A stretch of 64,000 bases of DNA, from contig NZ_CP029176.1 in assembly GCF_003352165.1 (NCBI RefSeq), positions 868,001-932,000 of the forward strand, given 5' to 3'. The notes beneath the pieces are model-generated. The model searched no databases. It was not told the origin of the DNA and worked only from the letters and a program-made list of their open reading frames with translations. This document shows, one piece after another, positions 1 to 9,150 of the stretch. A program made the translations under genes and the position numbers. The first letter of the stretch is position 1. Each line of letters opens with the position of its first letter. The DNA comes from Acidibrevibacterium fodinaquatile (lineage in GTDB: Bacteria; Pseudomonadota; Alphaproteobacteria; Acetobacterales; Acetobacteraceae).

Positions 1-1181
1 CGATCGTCTTCCCCTTCAACTTGCCGCCGATCATCGGGCTCTCCACCTCCGGCGGCTTTGAATACGAACTCGAGGGGCTGGAGGGGCAGGATCCGGTGAC
101 GATGGGCAGCGTCATGAACGGATTGCTCGCGGCCGCCAACCGCGATCCGCATCTCGCCCGCGTCTTCTCCACCTTCACCGCGACCAACCCCTCGATCTAT
201 CTCGATATCGACCGCGAAAAGGCGCAAGCGCTCGGCCTCAATATCAGCGACGTCTTCACCGCGCTGCAAGCGACGCTCGGCGGCATCTATATCAATAATT
301 TCAGCCTCTATGGCCGCACCTGGCAGGTCAATATCGAGGGCGAGGCGGCGAACCGGCGCGATCTCTCCGATATCTGGCAGATCTATGTGCGCAACAATGT
401 CGGGGCGATGGTGCCGCTCCGCTCGATCGCTGACCTGCGCATCATCCAGGGGCCGCAGGTGATCATCCGCTACAATAATTACCGCGCGATCTCGATCCTC
501 GGCAGCCCCGCGCCCGGCGTTTCCTCGGGCGATGCGTTGGCGGCGATGGCCGCGGTCTCCGCCAACACGTTGCCGCCGGGCTACGCGTTCGAGTGGACCG
601 GCACCGCCTATCAGGAGCAGCTCGCCTCCGGGCGCACTGGCTTCATTCTCGCGCTCGCGGTGTTGTTCGCCTATCTCTTCCTGGTCGGGCTTTATGAGAG
701 CTGGGTGATCCCGATTCCGGTCCTCTTGTCGGTGACGGTCGGCGTGGTCGGCTCGTTCATCGCCCTTCTGGTCTCGGGCCTGTCGCTTGATCTCTATGCT
801 CAGATCGGCCTCGTCGTCCTGATCGCGCTGGCGGCGAAAAACGGTATCCTGATCGTCGAGTTCGCGAAAGAGCGACGCGAGGAGGGGCTTCCCATCCACG
901 AGGCGGCAGCCCTCGGGGCCAAGATGCGGTTTCGTGCCGTGATGATGACCTCGGTCGCCTTCATCCTCGGCCTCGTGCCGCTGGTGTGGGCGGAGGGCGC
1001 GGCGATGTTGAGCCGGCGTGGCATCGGCACGGCGGTGTTCGGCGGCATGATCGCGGCGAGCGCTATCGGCATTTTTCTGATCCCGATGCTCTATGTCACC
1101 TTCCAGACCCTCCGCGAGCGGGTGAAAGCGCGGTTTTCACGCAAGCGTGCGCACACCCATGCCGAAACGGTGGGAGAATAG
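1..1181 (+). CDS. RND efflux transporter inner-membrane subunit (AcrB/HAE1 type), 5'-truncated by window edge
   Basis: C-terminal third of a proton-driven resistance-nodulation-division pump, which exports drugs or lipophilic compounds from the inner membrane through a periplasmic adaptor and an outer-membrane channel. The reading frame is already open at base 3 ([10 protein letters not shown]), so the true start lies before the window. Visible parts are the porter-domain segment with the SNP-like turn, then a cluster of transmembrane helices from about base 640. These include the [14 protein letters not shown] motif typical of HAE1 pumps (base ~830) and a basic tail after the last helix. No partner gene is visible downstream; coxL-like follows after 87 bp. 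The substrate cannot be told from this fragment. Confidence 0.93.
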   Translation, partial: IVFPFNLPPIIGLSTSGGFEYELEGLEGQDPVTMGSVMNGLLAAANRDPHLARVFSTFTATNPSIYLDIDREKAQALGLNISDVFTALQATLGGIYINNFSLYGRTWQVNIEGEAANRRDLSDIWQIYVRNNVGAMVPLRSIADLRIIQGPQVIIRYNNYRAISILGSPAPGVSSGDALAAMAAVSANTLPPGYAFEWTGTAYQEQLASGRTGFILALAVLFAYLFLVGLYESWVIPIPVLLSVTVGVVGSFIALLVSGLSLDLYAQIGLVVLIALAAKNGILIVEFAKERREEGLPIHEAAALGAKMRFRAVMMTSVAFILGLVPLVWAEGAAMLSRRGIGTAVFGGMIAASAIGIFLIPMLYVTFQTLRERVKARFSRKRAHTHAETVGE

Positions 1182-1268
1182 CGGGCGGCGCGGCGGGGGG
1201 CTTGGCCTCGGGCGCCGGGCGCGCCAATCTGTCTTGAAGATGCCCATGGGACGTGGAGAGCGAGAGCA

Positions 1269-3599
1269 ATGACCAAATTCGGCTTGGCCCAACCGGTGCG
1301 GCGGGTGGAAGACCCGCGCCTTCTCAAAGGCGAAGGTCGCTATACCGACGATATCACCCCGCCCGGCACGCTGATCGGGGTGGTATTGAGGAGCCCGCAC
1401 GCCCATGCCGCCATCACCCGGATCGATGTCGCGCAAGCGCGCACGCGCCCCGGCGTGGTCGCGGTCTATACCCATGCCGACCTTGCCGAGGACGGGCTCG
1501 GGACGCTGCCTTGCGCGATCCCGCTCAGCAACCGTGATGGCAGCCCGCGTTTCGATCCGCCGCATCCCGTGCTCGCCGACGGCACCGTGCGCCATGTCGG
1601 CGACCCGGTTGCCTTCATCGTCGCCGAAACCGTCCAAGCGGCGCGCGACGGCGCCGAGGCGGTCGAGATCGAGTATGACATTCTGCCCGCGGTGACCGAT
1701 CTCGCGCACGCGACCGAAGCGGGACAGCCGCGGGTCTGGGCGGGGGCGGCGGGCAATGTCTGCTTTGACTGGGAAACCGGCGATCGCGCCAAGACCGAGG
1801 CGCTGTTCGCCAAGGCAGCGCACGTCACCCGCCTCACGGTCGTCAACAACCGCGTCGTCGTCAACAGCATGGAGGCACGCGCCGCACTCGCCGAATTCGA
1901 CTCGACAGCCGGGCGCTGGACGCTGACCACCAACACCCAGGGCGGCTGGGTGATCAAGCAGTTGCTCGCGGACGCCATCTTCAAGGTCGGCGCCGACAAA
2001 TTCCGCATCATCACCCCCGACGTCGGCGGCGGTTTCGGCATGAAGCTCTTTCTCTACGCCGAGCATGTCCTCACCTGCTATGCCGCGCGCAAGCTCGGCC
2101 GGCCGGTGAAGTGGCGCTCCGAACGCAGCGAGGCCTTTCTCTCCGACACGCAAGGCCGCGCCAATGTCACCCTCGGCGAAATCGCGCTCGACGCCGATCA
2201 CAAATTCCTCGCGCTGCGGACCAAGAACTACGCCGATATGGGCGCCTATCTCTCGACCTTCGCGCCCTTCATCCCGACCGGCGCCGGCACCAAGGTGCTC
2301 GCGAGCGTCTATGGGTTCCAGGCGATCTACGCCAATGTCATCGGCGTTTTCACCAATACCGTGCCGGTCGATGCCTATCGCGGCGCGGGAAGGCCGGAGA
2401 GCAATTATCTCGTCGAGCGCTTGATCGATGCCGCGGCGCGTGAACTCAAGCTCGACGCCATCGAGCTGCGCAAGCGAAACATCGTCCAGCCTGCGGCCAT
2501 GCCCTACACCTCGGCGATGGGCCAGACCTATGACAGCGGCGATTTCGCCCGGGTGATGGAGGCAGCGCTCGGCAAGATCGATTACGCCGGCTTCCCCGCC
2601 CGCCGCGCCGAGGCGCGCCGGCGCGGCCGGCTGCGCGGCATCGGCCTCGCCTATTACCTCGAAGCGACCGGCGGCGCGCCGAGCGAACGCGCCGAGATTC
2701 GCTTCGCCGAGGATGGCGGCGTCGATCTCTATGTCGGCACCCAATCGACCGGCCAGGGGCATGAAACCGCTTACGTCATGCTGACCGCCAACCGCCTCGG
2801 CATCGACCCCGAGAAAATCCGCGTCCGCCAGGGCGATACCGACGAAATCCCGACCGGCGGCGGCACCGGCGGCGCGCGCAGCCTCTATTCCGAAGGCCAG
2901 GCGATCCTCGCGACGGTTTCGACGGTGATCGAAAAGGGCAAAGCCGCGGCCGCCGAGATGCTCGAGGCGAGCGTCGCCGACATCGTCTTCGACGATGGCC
3001 AGTTCTCGATCGTCGGCACCGATCGCGGCGTCGATATCCTGGCGCTGGCGCAGCGGCTGCGCGAAAACCGGGCGGCGGGGCGCGAGGTTGAACTGCTCGA
3101 TACCGCCGAGGTCGCGCGCATCGACAGCCACACCTTTCCCAATGGCTGCCACATGGCGGAGGTCGAGGTCGATCCCGAGACCGGTGTCACCCATGTCGTG
3201 CGTTATATCGTCTGCGACGATGTCGGCCGCGCGATCAACCCGATGATCGTGCGGGGCCAGGTGCATGGCGGCGTCGCCCAGGGAATCGGCCAGGCGCTGC
3301 TCGAAAACACCGCCTATGATCCGCAATCCGGCCAGTTGCTGGCCGGGAGTTTCATGGATTACGCGGTGCCGCGCGCCGATGATCTGCCTGATATCGAGGT
3401 CGACCTGATCGAGGTGCCGTGCGGCACCAACCCGCTCGGCGTCAAGGGCGCCGGCGAGGCCGGTGCGGTCGGCAGCCCGCCGGCGGTGATCAACGCTCTC
3501 CTCAACGCGCTCGCCGAACGCGGGGTCACCGCGATTGACATGCCGGCAACGCCTGAACGCGTCTGGCAGGCGCTGCACCAGAGCCGCGCCGCCGCCTGA
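1269..3599 (+). CDS. Molybdenum hydroxylase large subunit, form II CoxL-like (xanthine dehydrogenase family)
   Basis: 776-aa molybdopterin-binding catalytic subunit of the xanthine oxidase/CO dehydrogenase family. The start is typical (FGLAQPVRRVEDPRLLKGEGRYTDD). The loop reads AYRGAGRPE (base ~2375), the form II signature, not AYxCSFR of true form I CO dehydrogenase. So oxidation of CO is unlikely, and an aldehyde or N-heterocycle is more probable. The C-terminal GVKGAGEAGAVG segment near the active-site glutamate is present. A purine-rich stretch just before the ATG serves as ribosome binding site. The usual FAD (medium) and 2Fe-2S (small) subunit genes are absent on both sides, so partners must come from elsewhere. 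A strong hairpin follows the stop. Confidence 0.92.
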   Translation: MTKFGLAQPVRRVEDPRLLKGEGRYTDDITPPGTLIGVVLRSPHAHAAITRIDVAQARTRPGVVAVYTHADLAEDGLGTLPCAIPLSNRDGSPRFDPPHPVLADGTVRHVGDPVAFIVAETVQAARDGAEAVEIEYDILPAVTDLAHATEAGQPRVWAGAAGNVCFDWETGDRAKTEALFAKAAHVTRLTVVNNRVVVNSMEARAALAEFDSTAGRWTLTTNTQGGWVIKQLLADAIFKVGADKFRIITPDVGGGFGMKLFLYAEHVLTCYAARKLGRPVKWRSERSEAFLSDTQGRANVTLGEIALDADHKFLALRTKNYADMGAYLSTFAPFIPTGAGTKVLASVYGFQAIYANVIGVFTNTVPVDAYRGAGRPESNYLVERLIDAAARELKLDAIELRKRNIVQPAAMPYTSAMGQTYDSGDFARVMEAALGKIDYAGFPARRAEARRRGRLRGIGLAYYLEATGGAPSERAEIRFAEDGGVDLYVGTQSTGQGHETAYVMLTANRLGIDPEKIRVRQGDTDEIPTGGGTGGARSLYSEGQAILATVSTVIEKGKAAAAEMLEASVADIVFDDGQFSIVGTDRGVDILALAQRLRENRAAGREVELLDTAEVARIDSHTFPNGCHMAEVEVDPETGVTHVVRYIVCDDVGRAINPMIVRGQVHGGVAQGIGQALLENTAYDPQSGQLLAGSFMDYAVPRADDLPDIEVDLIEVPCGTNPLGVKGAGEAGAVGSPPAVINALLNALAERGVTAIDMPATPERVWQALHQSRAAA

Positions 3600-3605
3600 G
3601 GGCGC

Positions 3606-3641
3606 AAGGCGCGGGCCTGGGGCAAATCCGGCCCGCGCCTT
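3606..3641 (+). terminator. Hairpin after the CoxL-like gene
   Basis: A perfect 12-bp inverted repeat (AAGGCGCGGGCC, 12-nt loop, GGCCCGCGCCTT) starts 6 bp after the stop codon at 3599. There is no T-tract, so it is a hairpin terminator or RNA-stabilising stem and not a textbook intrinsic terminator. Its last base is the first base of the adjacent 107-bp repeat. Confidence 0.6.
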
Positions 3642-3747
3642 AGAGCAAGGTAGGTTTTGATTGAACCATCCTGTTCAATCAAAACCGGCCAACTTGCTCG
3701 CCAAAATAGGTGTAGAGCGTGATCGACTTAAACCGATCGCGCTCTAG
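3641..3747 (+). repeat. 107-bp two-hairpin repeat, unit 1 of a tandem pair
   Basis: The unit is bounded by TAG on both sides, with short terminal inverted ends GAGC/GCTC. It holds a perfect 14-bp inverted repeat (GGTTTTGATTGAAC, 6-nt loop, GTTCAATCAAAACC) nested inside GAGCAAG/CTTGCTC, followed by a second imperfect hairpin (AGAGCGTGATCG ... CGATCGCGCTCT). Related units lie at 3745-3851, split at 34703-36545, and split at 42080-42311. It sits between convergent genes. A non-autonomous MITE- or REP-like element is the best reading. Confidence 0.85.
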
Positions 3748-3851
3748 AGCAAGGTAGGTTTTGATTGAACCACTCTGTTCAATCAAAACTGGCCAACTTG
3801 CTCGCCAAAATAGGACTAGAGCGTGATCGATTTAAATCGATCGCGCTCTAG
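3745..3851 (+). repeat. 107-bp two-hairpin repeat, unit 2 of a tandem pair
   Basis: Direct tandem copy of the preceding unit, sharing the TAG at 3745-3747. Differences are a few substitutions (for example CACTCT for CATCCT in the loop). The closing CTCTAG supplies the stop codon of the minus-strand nitroreductase (TAG at 3850-3848), so the element abuts or has remodelled that gene's 3' end. Confidence 0.85.
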
Positions 3852-4519
3852 TCGGGAAAGCCGATGAAGGTTGCGACTTCGTCGAGTGGCGCGCGGTCGG
3901 TGCGCAGCGCATTGGCCGGCGCCGCTTTGTCTTCATGGCCGATGGCGATCGCGGCGAAGAGCACGTGCTCCGTGGGGATGGGGAGAAAGCGGCGGACGAT
4001 CCCGGGATAGCGCGACCAGCATTCCTGGGCGCAGCTTTGCAGCCCTTCTTCGAGCAAAAGCAGCATGACGCTTTGCATCCACATGCCGAGATCGGCCCAT
4101 TGCGGCGGCCCCATGAAGCGCGGCGTATGGATGAAAAGTGCCGCCGGGGCGCCGAAAAACTGGTAGTTTTGCCCGAGCCAGCGCAGCCGCGCGGCCTTGT
4201 CGGCGCGCGGGATGCCGAGGGAAGCGTATAATTGCTCGCCATTGGCGAAGCGGCGGCTGCGGTAAGGCTCGGGGAGATGCGGCGGATAGATCGCGTATTC
4301 CGGCTCCGGCTCGACCGCGCCGTAGCTTTCCGCCATCGCCCGCTTGAGGGCGGCGAGCGGCGCGCCGGTGGCGGCGGTGATGTGCCAGGGCTGGACATTG
4401 CCGCCGGAAGGCGCGCGGTTTGCCGCAGCCATCACCCGCCGCACGATCGCGGGATCGACCGGCTGCGAAAGAAAGCCACGCACCGAACGGCGCCGCATCA
4501 CCGCCTCTTTGACGTCCAT
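3848..4519 (-). CDS. Nitroreductase family protein
   Basis: 223-aa FMN-dependent nitroreductase-fold oxidoreductase. It starts MDVKEAVMRRRSVRGFLSQPV, the usual N-terminal helix with the RRSxR FMN-phosphate contact, followed by APSGGNVQPWH, the typical second FMN motif. The longer reading frame upstream (to 4624) lacks family similarity, so the ATG at 4519 is chosen; a GGGGTAAGGG stretch precedes it. Such enzymes reduce nitro, quinone or flavin-like substrates with NAD(P)H in the cytosol. The true substrate is unknown. The stop codon lies inside the terminal CTAG of the 107-bp repeat. Confidence 0.9.
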   Translation of the reverse strand: MDVKEAVMRRRSVRGFLSQPVDPAIVRRVMAAANRAPSGGNVQPWHITAATGAPLAALKRAMAESYGAVEPEPEYAIYPPHLPEPYRSRRFANGEQLYASLGIPRADKAARLRWLGQNYQFFGAPAALFIHTPRFMGPPQWADLGMWMQSVMLLLLEEGLQSCAQECWSRYPGIVRRFLPIPTEHVLFAAIAIGHEDKAAPANALRTDRAPLDEVATFIGFPD

Positions 4520-4566
4520 CGCGCCCTTACCCCAATACGCTCTGCGCCCTTTATCGCGTCGAGCCG

Positions 4567-4650
4567 AGTGTCCTGCCCCTGACACGCGGTGGCATGTCAG
4601 GGATCCGCAGGCCACTGACAACAAAGAGCGGATGTCTGAAACGGGACACT
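4567..4650. other. Nested inverted repeats between comEC and the nitroreductase gene
   Basis: AGTGTCC at 4567-4573 pairs with GGACACT at 4644-4650. Inside lies a tighter hairpin, CCCTGACA (4577-4584) with TGTCAGGG (4595-4602). No T-tract is seen. It could be a leader structure or terminator in the 177-bp gap. The function is unknown. Confidence 0.3.
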
Positions 4651-4696
4651 AGCCGATCGCGCGCGGGCAAGACAAAGGCCGCCGCCCGAGAGAGGG

Positions 4697-6865
4697 CTAT
4701 TGCCCTGATCCGGTGTCTTCGGCCGCGAGCGGCAACGCCGGGTGCTGTGGCCGATCGGCGACGTGTTGCGGCGCGGGCGCCGGCGGCACCCAGGGACGGA
4801 TGCCACGCCATGCCCGCTCGCTCAAGACGCGCGCGCCGCTGGCCTCGAGCCAGACGGCGACCGCCCCTTCGCGCCAGACGGTGAAACGGTCGATATGCAA
4901 AGCGCCGCGGCACGCGTCTCTCAGCGGCACCGGCGAGACGACCAGCGCCACCCCCTCGCAGGCGGCGGGCACGGCCTTGTCCGCGCTGAGCCAAAGCGCT
5001 GCCGCCCGGCCCGGCGCCGGGCGAAGCCGACAGGCGCCGACATCGTCGCAGGCAACCGCCGCCGCCGGCGCCGCGCTCGCGGGAAGGAGTGGCCCGCGCG
5101 CCCAATATTCCGCCCAGGCATCGCGGGTGAAGCGCGACGCGCCGGGTTGCGCGAGAACGAAAACGCCGGCCTCGGTCCTGAGACCGATCAGCTTGGCATC
5201 GGGCGAGACCAAGAGATCGGGCGGCGGCGCGGCGAGCGGCGAGAGCAAGCCGAGCAGCAGGATCGGCGCGCCCCAGAGCCGCAAACGGCTCCGCCATAAG
5301 CCGAGCCAGGCCATGCCGAGCGCGATCAGGAGCAGCCCGAAGCCCGGGATATGCGCGACCGGGATGGTTGCCGCCGGCAGGGCGGCAATCGTGCGCGCGA
5401 TCGCGAGAATGAGGCTGATCCCCCAGCCCATCGGCACCAGCGCCAACGCCGCGAGCCCGAGCGGCATGAGCGCGAGCGCGACCAACCCGCACGGCATCAC
5501 CCAGAACGCGGTGATCGGCACCGCGATCAGATTGGCGAGCACGAAATAGAGCTGCACCCGGCCGAAATGCGCGGCCCCGAACGGCGCCGAGGCGGTGCCG
5601 GCAAGCAGGCTGGTGAGCGCCAACATCACGAGATGGCGCCGCCAACGCGCGGTGATGCGAAACAACGCCGGCCACAGCGCCTCATAGCCGGAAATGAGGG
5701 CGAGAACGGCGGAAAAACTCATCTGGAAGCTGACGCCGACGATCTCCTCCGGGGCGCCGAGCAGCACCGCGCCAGCGGCAAGCGCCAAGCCCCTGAGCGA
5801 CAGCGCCCGCCGGCCGGCGAGGAGACCGAGCGTTACCAAACACGCCATCGCGAAGCTGCGGCGGATCGGCACATGCGCGCCGGTCAGCAGAAGATAGGCG
5901 CCGCCGGCGGCGAGCGCCGCCAGGGCGGCGATCTGGCGCGCCGGCCAGTAAAGCGCCGGCCATTCGAGGGCGGCGAGCAAAAGCCGGGCAAAGCCGAGCA
6001 CGAGCCCCATGACGATGCCGATATGAAGCCCGGCGATGGCGAGGAGATGGGCAAGCCCGGCATCGCGGAAGGCGGCGCGGTCGGCCTCGGGGATGGCGGC
6101 GGAGAAGCCAGACAGCAGCGTCGCCGCGATCGCACCGCGGGAATCTGGCAAAACCGCCATCACCCGCGCGGCGATCGCGGCACGGATCGCCTCGATCGCG
6201 GCCTCGAATTTCGGCGCCGGCGCCGGTGCGAGACGCCGGATCGGCCCGAGCGCCGTGCCATAACCGCCAAGGCCATGGAAAAAATCGTCGCGCTGCAAAT
6301 CCCACGCCCCCGGATAGGCGGGCTCGGGCGGCGGCATCAGGAGCGCGCGCAATGACACCGTCTCACCAATGGTGAACAAGGCGGCATCGTCATGGCGAAG
6401 ACGAAGACGCAAACGCCGTGGCAAAACCGCGCCGTCATCGATCCGCGCCTCGGTGAGCAAAAGCCGGCTTCCTTCGGGCAACCCCTCGATCGCATCGACC
6501 CGCCCGCTCAAGCTCACGGCATGGCGCGGCAAAGCGAGCAGCGGCGGGGCGCGCCAGGTTGCGCATTGCGCCGCCGTGAACCCGAGCGCGACGACGAACG
6601 CGAGCCCCGGGACGAGGCGCGCGAGCGGATAGCGATAGAGAGCCCCGAACCCCGCCGCGCCGAGCGCCATCCAAGCGATGCCGAGCCAGAGCGGCGGCTC
6701 ACTGTTGCGGGCAAAATAGGCGATGTCGCCAGCGCCGAGAAACACCGGCAGCCAGAGCGCGAAACGGCCGCGCTCGGCTTCGAGCAGGGTATAAAACGCG
6801 AGCGCGATGCGGGCCGCGGCCAGCTTGAGTTCGCCCCCGATCTCCGCCCGCCAAACCCGCTCCAC
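4697..6865 (-). CDS. comEC: ComEC/Rec2-family DNA-uptake channel protein
   Basis: 722-aa polytopic membrane protein of the ComEC/Rec2 family, the inner-membrane channel through which single-stranded DNA enters during transformation. An N-terminal DUF4131-like region precedes the Competence domain with the family motif HLLAIAGLHIG and many hydrophobic helices. The C-terminal periplasmic part has no visible HxHxDH metallo-beta-lactamase motif, as in other short alphaproteobacterial forms. The frame is open to 7303. A GTG at 6865 preceded by GGGAGGTGG at good spacing is the best start; GTG 6898 is the alternative without a clear ribosome site. Whether the cell is transformable is not shown here. 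Confidence 0.9.
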   Translation of the reverse strand: MERVWRAEIGGELKLAAARIALAFYTLLEAERGRFALWLPVFLGAGDIAYFARNSEPPLWLGIAWMALGAAGFGALYRYPLARLVPGLAFVVALGFTAAQCATWRAPPLLALPRHAVSLSGRVDAIEGLPEGSRLLLTEARIDDGAVLPRRLRLRLRHDDAALFTIGETVSLRALLMPPPEPAYPGAWDLQRDDFFHGLGGYGTALGPIRRLAPAPAPKFEAAIEAIRAAIAARVMAVLPDSRGAIAATLLSGFSAAIPEADRAAFRDAGLAHLLAIAGLHIGIVMGLVLGFARLLLAALEWPALYWPARQIAALAALAAGGAYLLLTGAHVPIRRSFAMACLVTLGLLAGRRALSLRGLALAAGAVLLGAPEEIVGVSFQMSFSAVLALISGYEALWPALFRITARWRRHLVMLALTSLLAGTASAPFGAAHFGRVQLYFVLANLIAVPITAFWVMPCGLVALALMPLGLAALALVPMGWGISLILAIARTIAALPAATIPVAHIPGFGLLLIALGMAWLGLWRSRLRLWGAPILLLGLLSPLAAPPPDLLVSPDAKLIGLRTEAGVFVLAQPGASRFTRDAWAEYWARGPLLPASAAPAAAVACDDVGACRLRPAPGRAAALWLSADKAVPAACEGVALVVSPVPLRDACRGALHIDRFTVWREGAVAVWLEASGARVLSERAWRGIRPWVPPAPAPQHVADRPQHPALPLAAEDTGSGQ

Positions 6866-6978
6866 CCGCGACCACCTCCCTCGTGGCTGGCCATGCACGC
6901 GGGACTGTACCGCACGCGGGGCGGAAAAGATAAGAGATCGTGCGCCCGCCCGCACCGACGCGCGGGAAGCGCGATGTC

Positions 6979-7530
6979 TCAGCCGGCGACGAGCCGCGCG
7001 AGCGTCGGCGCGGCGTCCGGCGCCGCCCAGTTGATCGCGCCTTCGAGCCGGCCCGCGATGCGCCCGGCGCGATCGATGATCAGCGTCGTTGGAATCCCCT
7101 CGACATGCAGCGCCTGCAACACTTCGCCGCCAGGGTCGAGCCAGACCGGGAGATTGTCGATGCCGTGGCTGGCATAGAAAGCGCGCACCGTGGCGGCGCC
7201 GCCGCGATCGGACGAGAGTGGCACAACCTCGATGCCATGCGCCTTGACCCGCGCCGCCAACTCGTCGAGCGCCGGCATCTCGGCGACACAGGGCGCGCAC
7301 CACGTCGCCCAGAGATTGAGCACGACGCCCCGGCCGATGAATTCGGCAAGCTTATGCGCCCGCCCGTCACCATCATGCAAAATGAGCGTCGGCGCCGGCA
7401 GCGGCGGCACCACCAGCGTCATCGTGCGGATCGCGGCAAGGCTTTCCTCGGCCAGCGATTTGCCGATCAGCGCCGCCGTCGCTACCGTGCCGGCGAGCGC
7501 GAGCGCCATGCGGCGTGTCAGAACTGCCAT
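6979..7530 (-). CDS. TlpA-like periplasmic thiol-disulfide oxidoreductase
   Basis: 183-aa thioredoxin-fold protein with an N-terminal signal segment ([17 protein letters not shown]) and the active-site motif [13 protein letters not shown] about a third of the way in, followed by the cis-Pro motif [12 protein letters not shown]. It belongs to the TlpA/ResA/AhpC-TSA-like group that reduces periplasmic disulfides, often for cytochrome c or copper-centre maturation; no such genes are nearby. The ATG at 7530 has AAAGGG upstream. It is divergent from argH with only 15 bp between the two start codons. Confidence 0.9.
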   Translation of the reverse strand: MAVLTRRMALALAGTVATAALIGKSLAEESLAAIRTMTLVVPPLPAPTLILHDGDGRAHKLAEFIGRGVVLNLWATWCAPCVAEMPALDELAARVKAHGIEVVPLSSDRGGAATVRAFYASHGIDNLPVWLDPGGEVLQALHVEGIPTTLIIDRAGRIAGRLEGAINWAAPDAAPTLARLVAG

Positions 7531-7545
7531 GCGGGAATCCCTTTC

Positions 7546-9006
7546 GTGACCGACCAGCCTGAAACCATCACCTCCGGGGTTGCCAATCTCGGCCCGGATG
7601 TCAACCGCCCCACCCCCGATCAGCCGTCTGCCAATCAGCAATGGGGCGGACGCTTCGCCGCCGGGCCGGCGGCGATCATGCAGGAGATCAACGCCTCGAT
7701 CGATTTCGACCGCGCCCTCTGGCGCCAAGATATAAGGGGCTCGCTCGCCCATGCCGCGATGCTGGCCAAGGTCGGGATCATCAGCGGCGAGGACGAAGCG
7801 GCGATCCGCGCCGGGCTCGCCGCGATTGCCGCCGAGATCGAGGCCGGCACGTTTCCCTTCGCCGCCGCGCTCGAAGACATTCACATGAATATCGAGGCGC
7901 GGCTTACCGAGCGGATCGGCGAGGCCGGCAAGCGTCTCCATACCGCGCGTTCGAGGAACGACCAGGTGGCGACCGATTTCCGCCTCTGGGTGCGCGATGC
8001 GATCGACGGGCTGGAGACGCAGATGGCCGATCTGATGCGCGCGCTGGCGACGCGCGCCGCCAAGCACGCCGCCGACCCGATGCCCGGCTTCACCCATCTC
8101 CAGACCGCGCAGCCGGTGACCTTCGGCCATCATCTGCTCGCTTATGTCGAGATGCTGGCGCGTGATCGCGGCCGGCTGGCCGATGCCAGGCGCCGGCTTA
8201 ACGAATGCCCGCTCGGGGCGGCGGCGCTGGCCGGCACCTCGTTTCCGATCGACCGCGCCATGGTCGCAGCCGCCCTCGACTTCGACCGGCCGATGGCGAA
8301 TTCGCTGGACGCGGTCTCGGACCGCGATTTCGCGCTCGAATTCCTCGCCGCCGCCGCGATCGCGGCGATGCATCTCTCGCGCCTCGCCGAGGAGATCATC
8401 ATCTGGTGCAGCGCGCCGTATCGTTTTGTCACGCTTTCGGACGCCTTCACCACCGGCAGCTCGATCATGCCGCAAAAGCGCAATCCCGACGCCGCCGAAT
8501 TGGTGCGCGCCAAGACCGGGCGCATCACCGGCGCGCTGGTGGGGCTGCTTACGGTGATGAAGGGCCTCCCGCTCGCTTATGCCAAGGACATGCAGGAAGA
8601 CAAGGAGCCGGTGTTCGACGCCGCCCGGGCGCTCTCGCTCGCGCTCGCGGCGATGGCCGGGATGGTGCGCGATCTCCGCCCCGAGACGGCGCGCCTGCGC
8701 GAGGCCGCCGGCGCCGGCTTTGCGACCGCGACCGATCTCGCCGACTGGCTGGTCCGCGCCCTTCACCTCCCGTTCCGCGAGGCCCATCACATCACCGGGC
8801 GGCTGGTCGCGCGCGCCGAGGCCAAGGGCGTCGATCTCGCCGATTTGACGCTCGCGGAGATGCAAGCGGTCGAGCCACGCATCACCGCGGAAGTGTTTTC
8901 GGTGCTCAGCGTCGAGGCCTCGCTCGCCTCGCGGGTGAGCTTCGGCGGCACTGCGCCGGACAATGTCGCGCGCGCCGCGCAAGCGTGGCTGGAGCGGCTG
9001 GCATGA
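7546..9006 (+). CDS. argH: Argininosuccinate lyase
   Basis: 486-aa cytosolic enzyme that cleaves argininosuccinate to arginine and fumarate, the last step of arginine synthesis. The N-terminal QQWGGRF motif and the superfamily signature [12 protein letters not shown] (base ~8459), which carries the catalytic loop, are both present. GTG 7546 is the only ATG, GTG or TTG in frame between the TlpA start and the WGGRF motif, so it is taken as the start, giving a leader of about 32 residues. It is the first gene of a run argH-lptM-(cassette)-lysA-TIGR02302. Confidence 0.96.
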   Translation: MTDQPETITSGVANLGPDVNRPTPDQPSANQQWGGRFAAGPAAIMQEINASIDFDRALWRQDIRGSLAHAAMLAKVGIISGEDEAAIRAGLAAIAAEIEAGTFPFAAALEDIHMNIEARLTERIGEAGKRLHTARSRNDQVATDFRLWVRDAIDGLETQMADLMRALATRAAKHAADPMPGFTHLQTAQPVTFGHHLLAYVEMLARDRGRLADARRRLNECPLGAAALAGTSFPIDRAMVAAALDFDRPMANSLDAVSDRDFALEFLAAAAIAAMHLSRLAEEIIIWCSAPYRFVTLSDAFTTGSSIMPQKRNPDAAELVRAKTGRITGALVGLLTVMKGLPLAYAKDMQEDKEPVFDAARALSLALAAMAGMVRDLRPETARLREAAGAGFATATDLADWLVRALHLPFREAHHITGRLVARAEAKGVDLADLTLAEMQAVEPRITAEVFSVLSVEASLASRVSFGGTAPDNVARAAQAWLERLA

Positions 9007-9146
9007 CGGCGCGGCCGTGGCGGCGGGCGCTACTGCTCGGCCTCGCCTTGGCCTTGGGTCTCGCCGCCTGCGGCAAAAAAGGCGCGCCGCAAGCGCCGGG
9101 GCCGAAAGACCAGATCACCTACCCCCGCGTCTATCCGCCCTATTGA
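9003..9146 (+). CDS. lptM: LptM-like small lipoprotein
   Basis: 47-aa lipoprotein: basic n-region, hydrophobic [11 protein letters not shown], lipobox LAAC (Cys 23), then the short [11 protein letters not shown] tail typical of the YifL/LptM family that assists assembly of the LptDE lipopolysaccharide translocon. Its ATG overlaps the argH stop codon (ATGA). In many alphaproteobacteria this gene sits directly between argH and lysA. Here 2.2 kb of extra sequence separates it from lysA. Confidence 0.85.
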   Translation: MTARPWRRALLLGLALALGLAACGKKGAPQAPGPKDQITYPRVYPPY

Positions 9147-9150
9147 GAAA

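Noticed and set aside
1137-3578. 813-codon open frame antisense to the CoxL-like gene
   Set aside because: It mirrors codon bias of a GC-rich gene, has no family motifs, and the plus-strand protein is clearly real.
1269-3599. True aerobic CO dehydrogenase
   Set aside because: The active-site loop is AYRGAGR (form II) and the CoxM/CoxS genes are absent.
3641-3851. CRISPR array or integron attC sites
   Set aside because: Only two tandem units that meet without spacers, each with long internal stems; no cas genes or integrase.
7531-8982. Long upstream extension of the TlpA-like frame antisense through argH
   Set aside because: The signal peptide and ribosome site at 7530 define the start; the extension is the shadow of argH.
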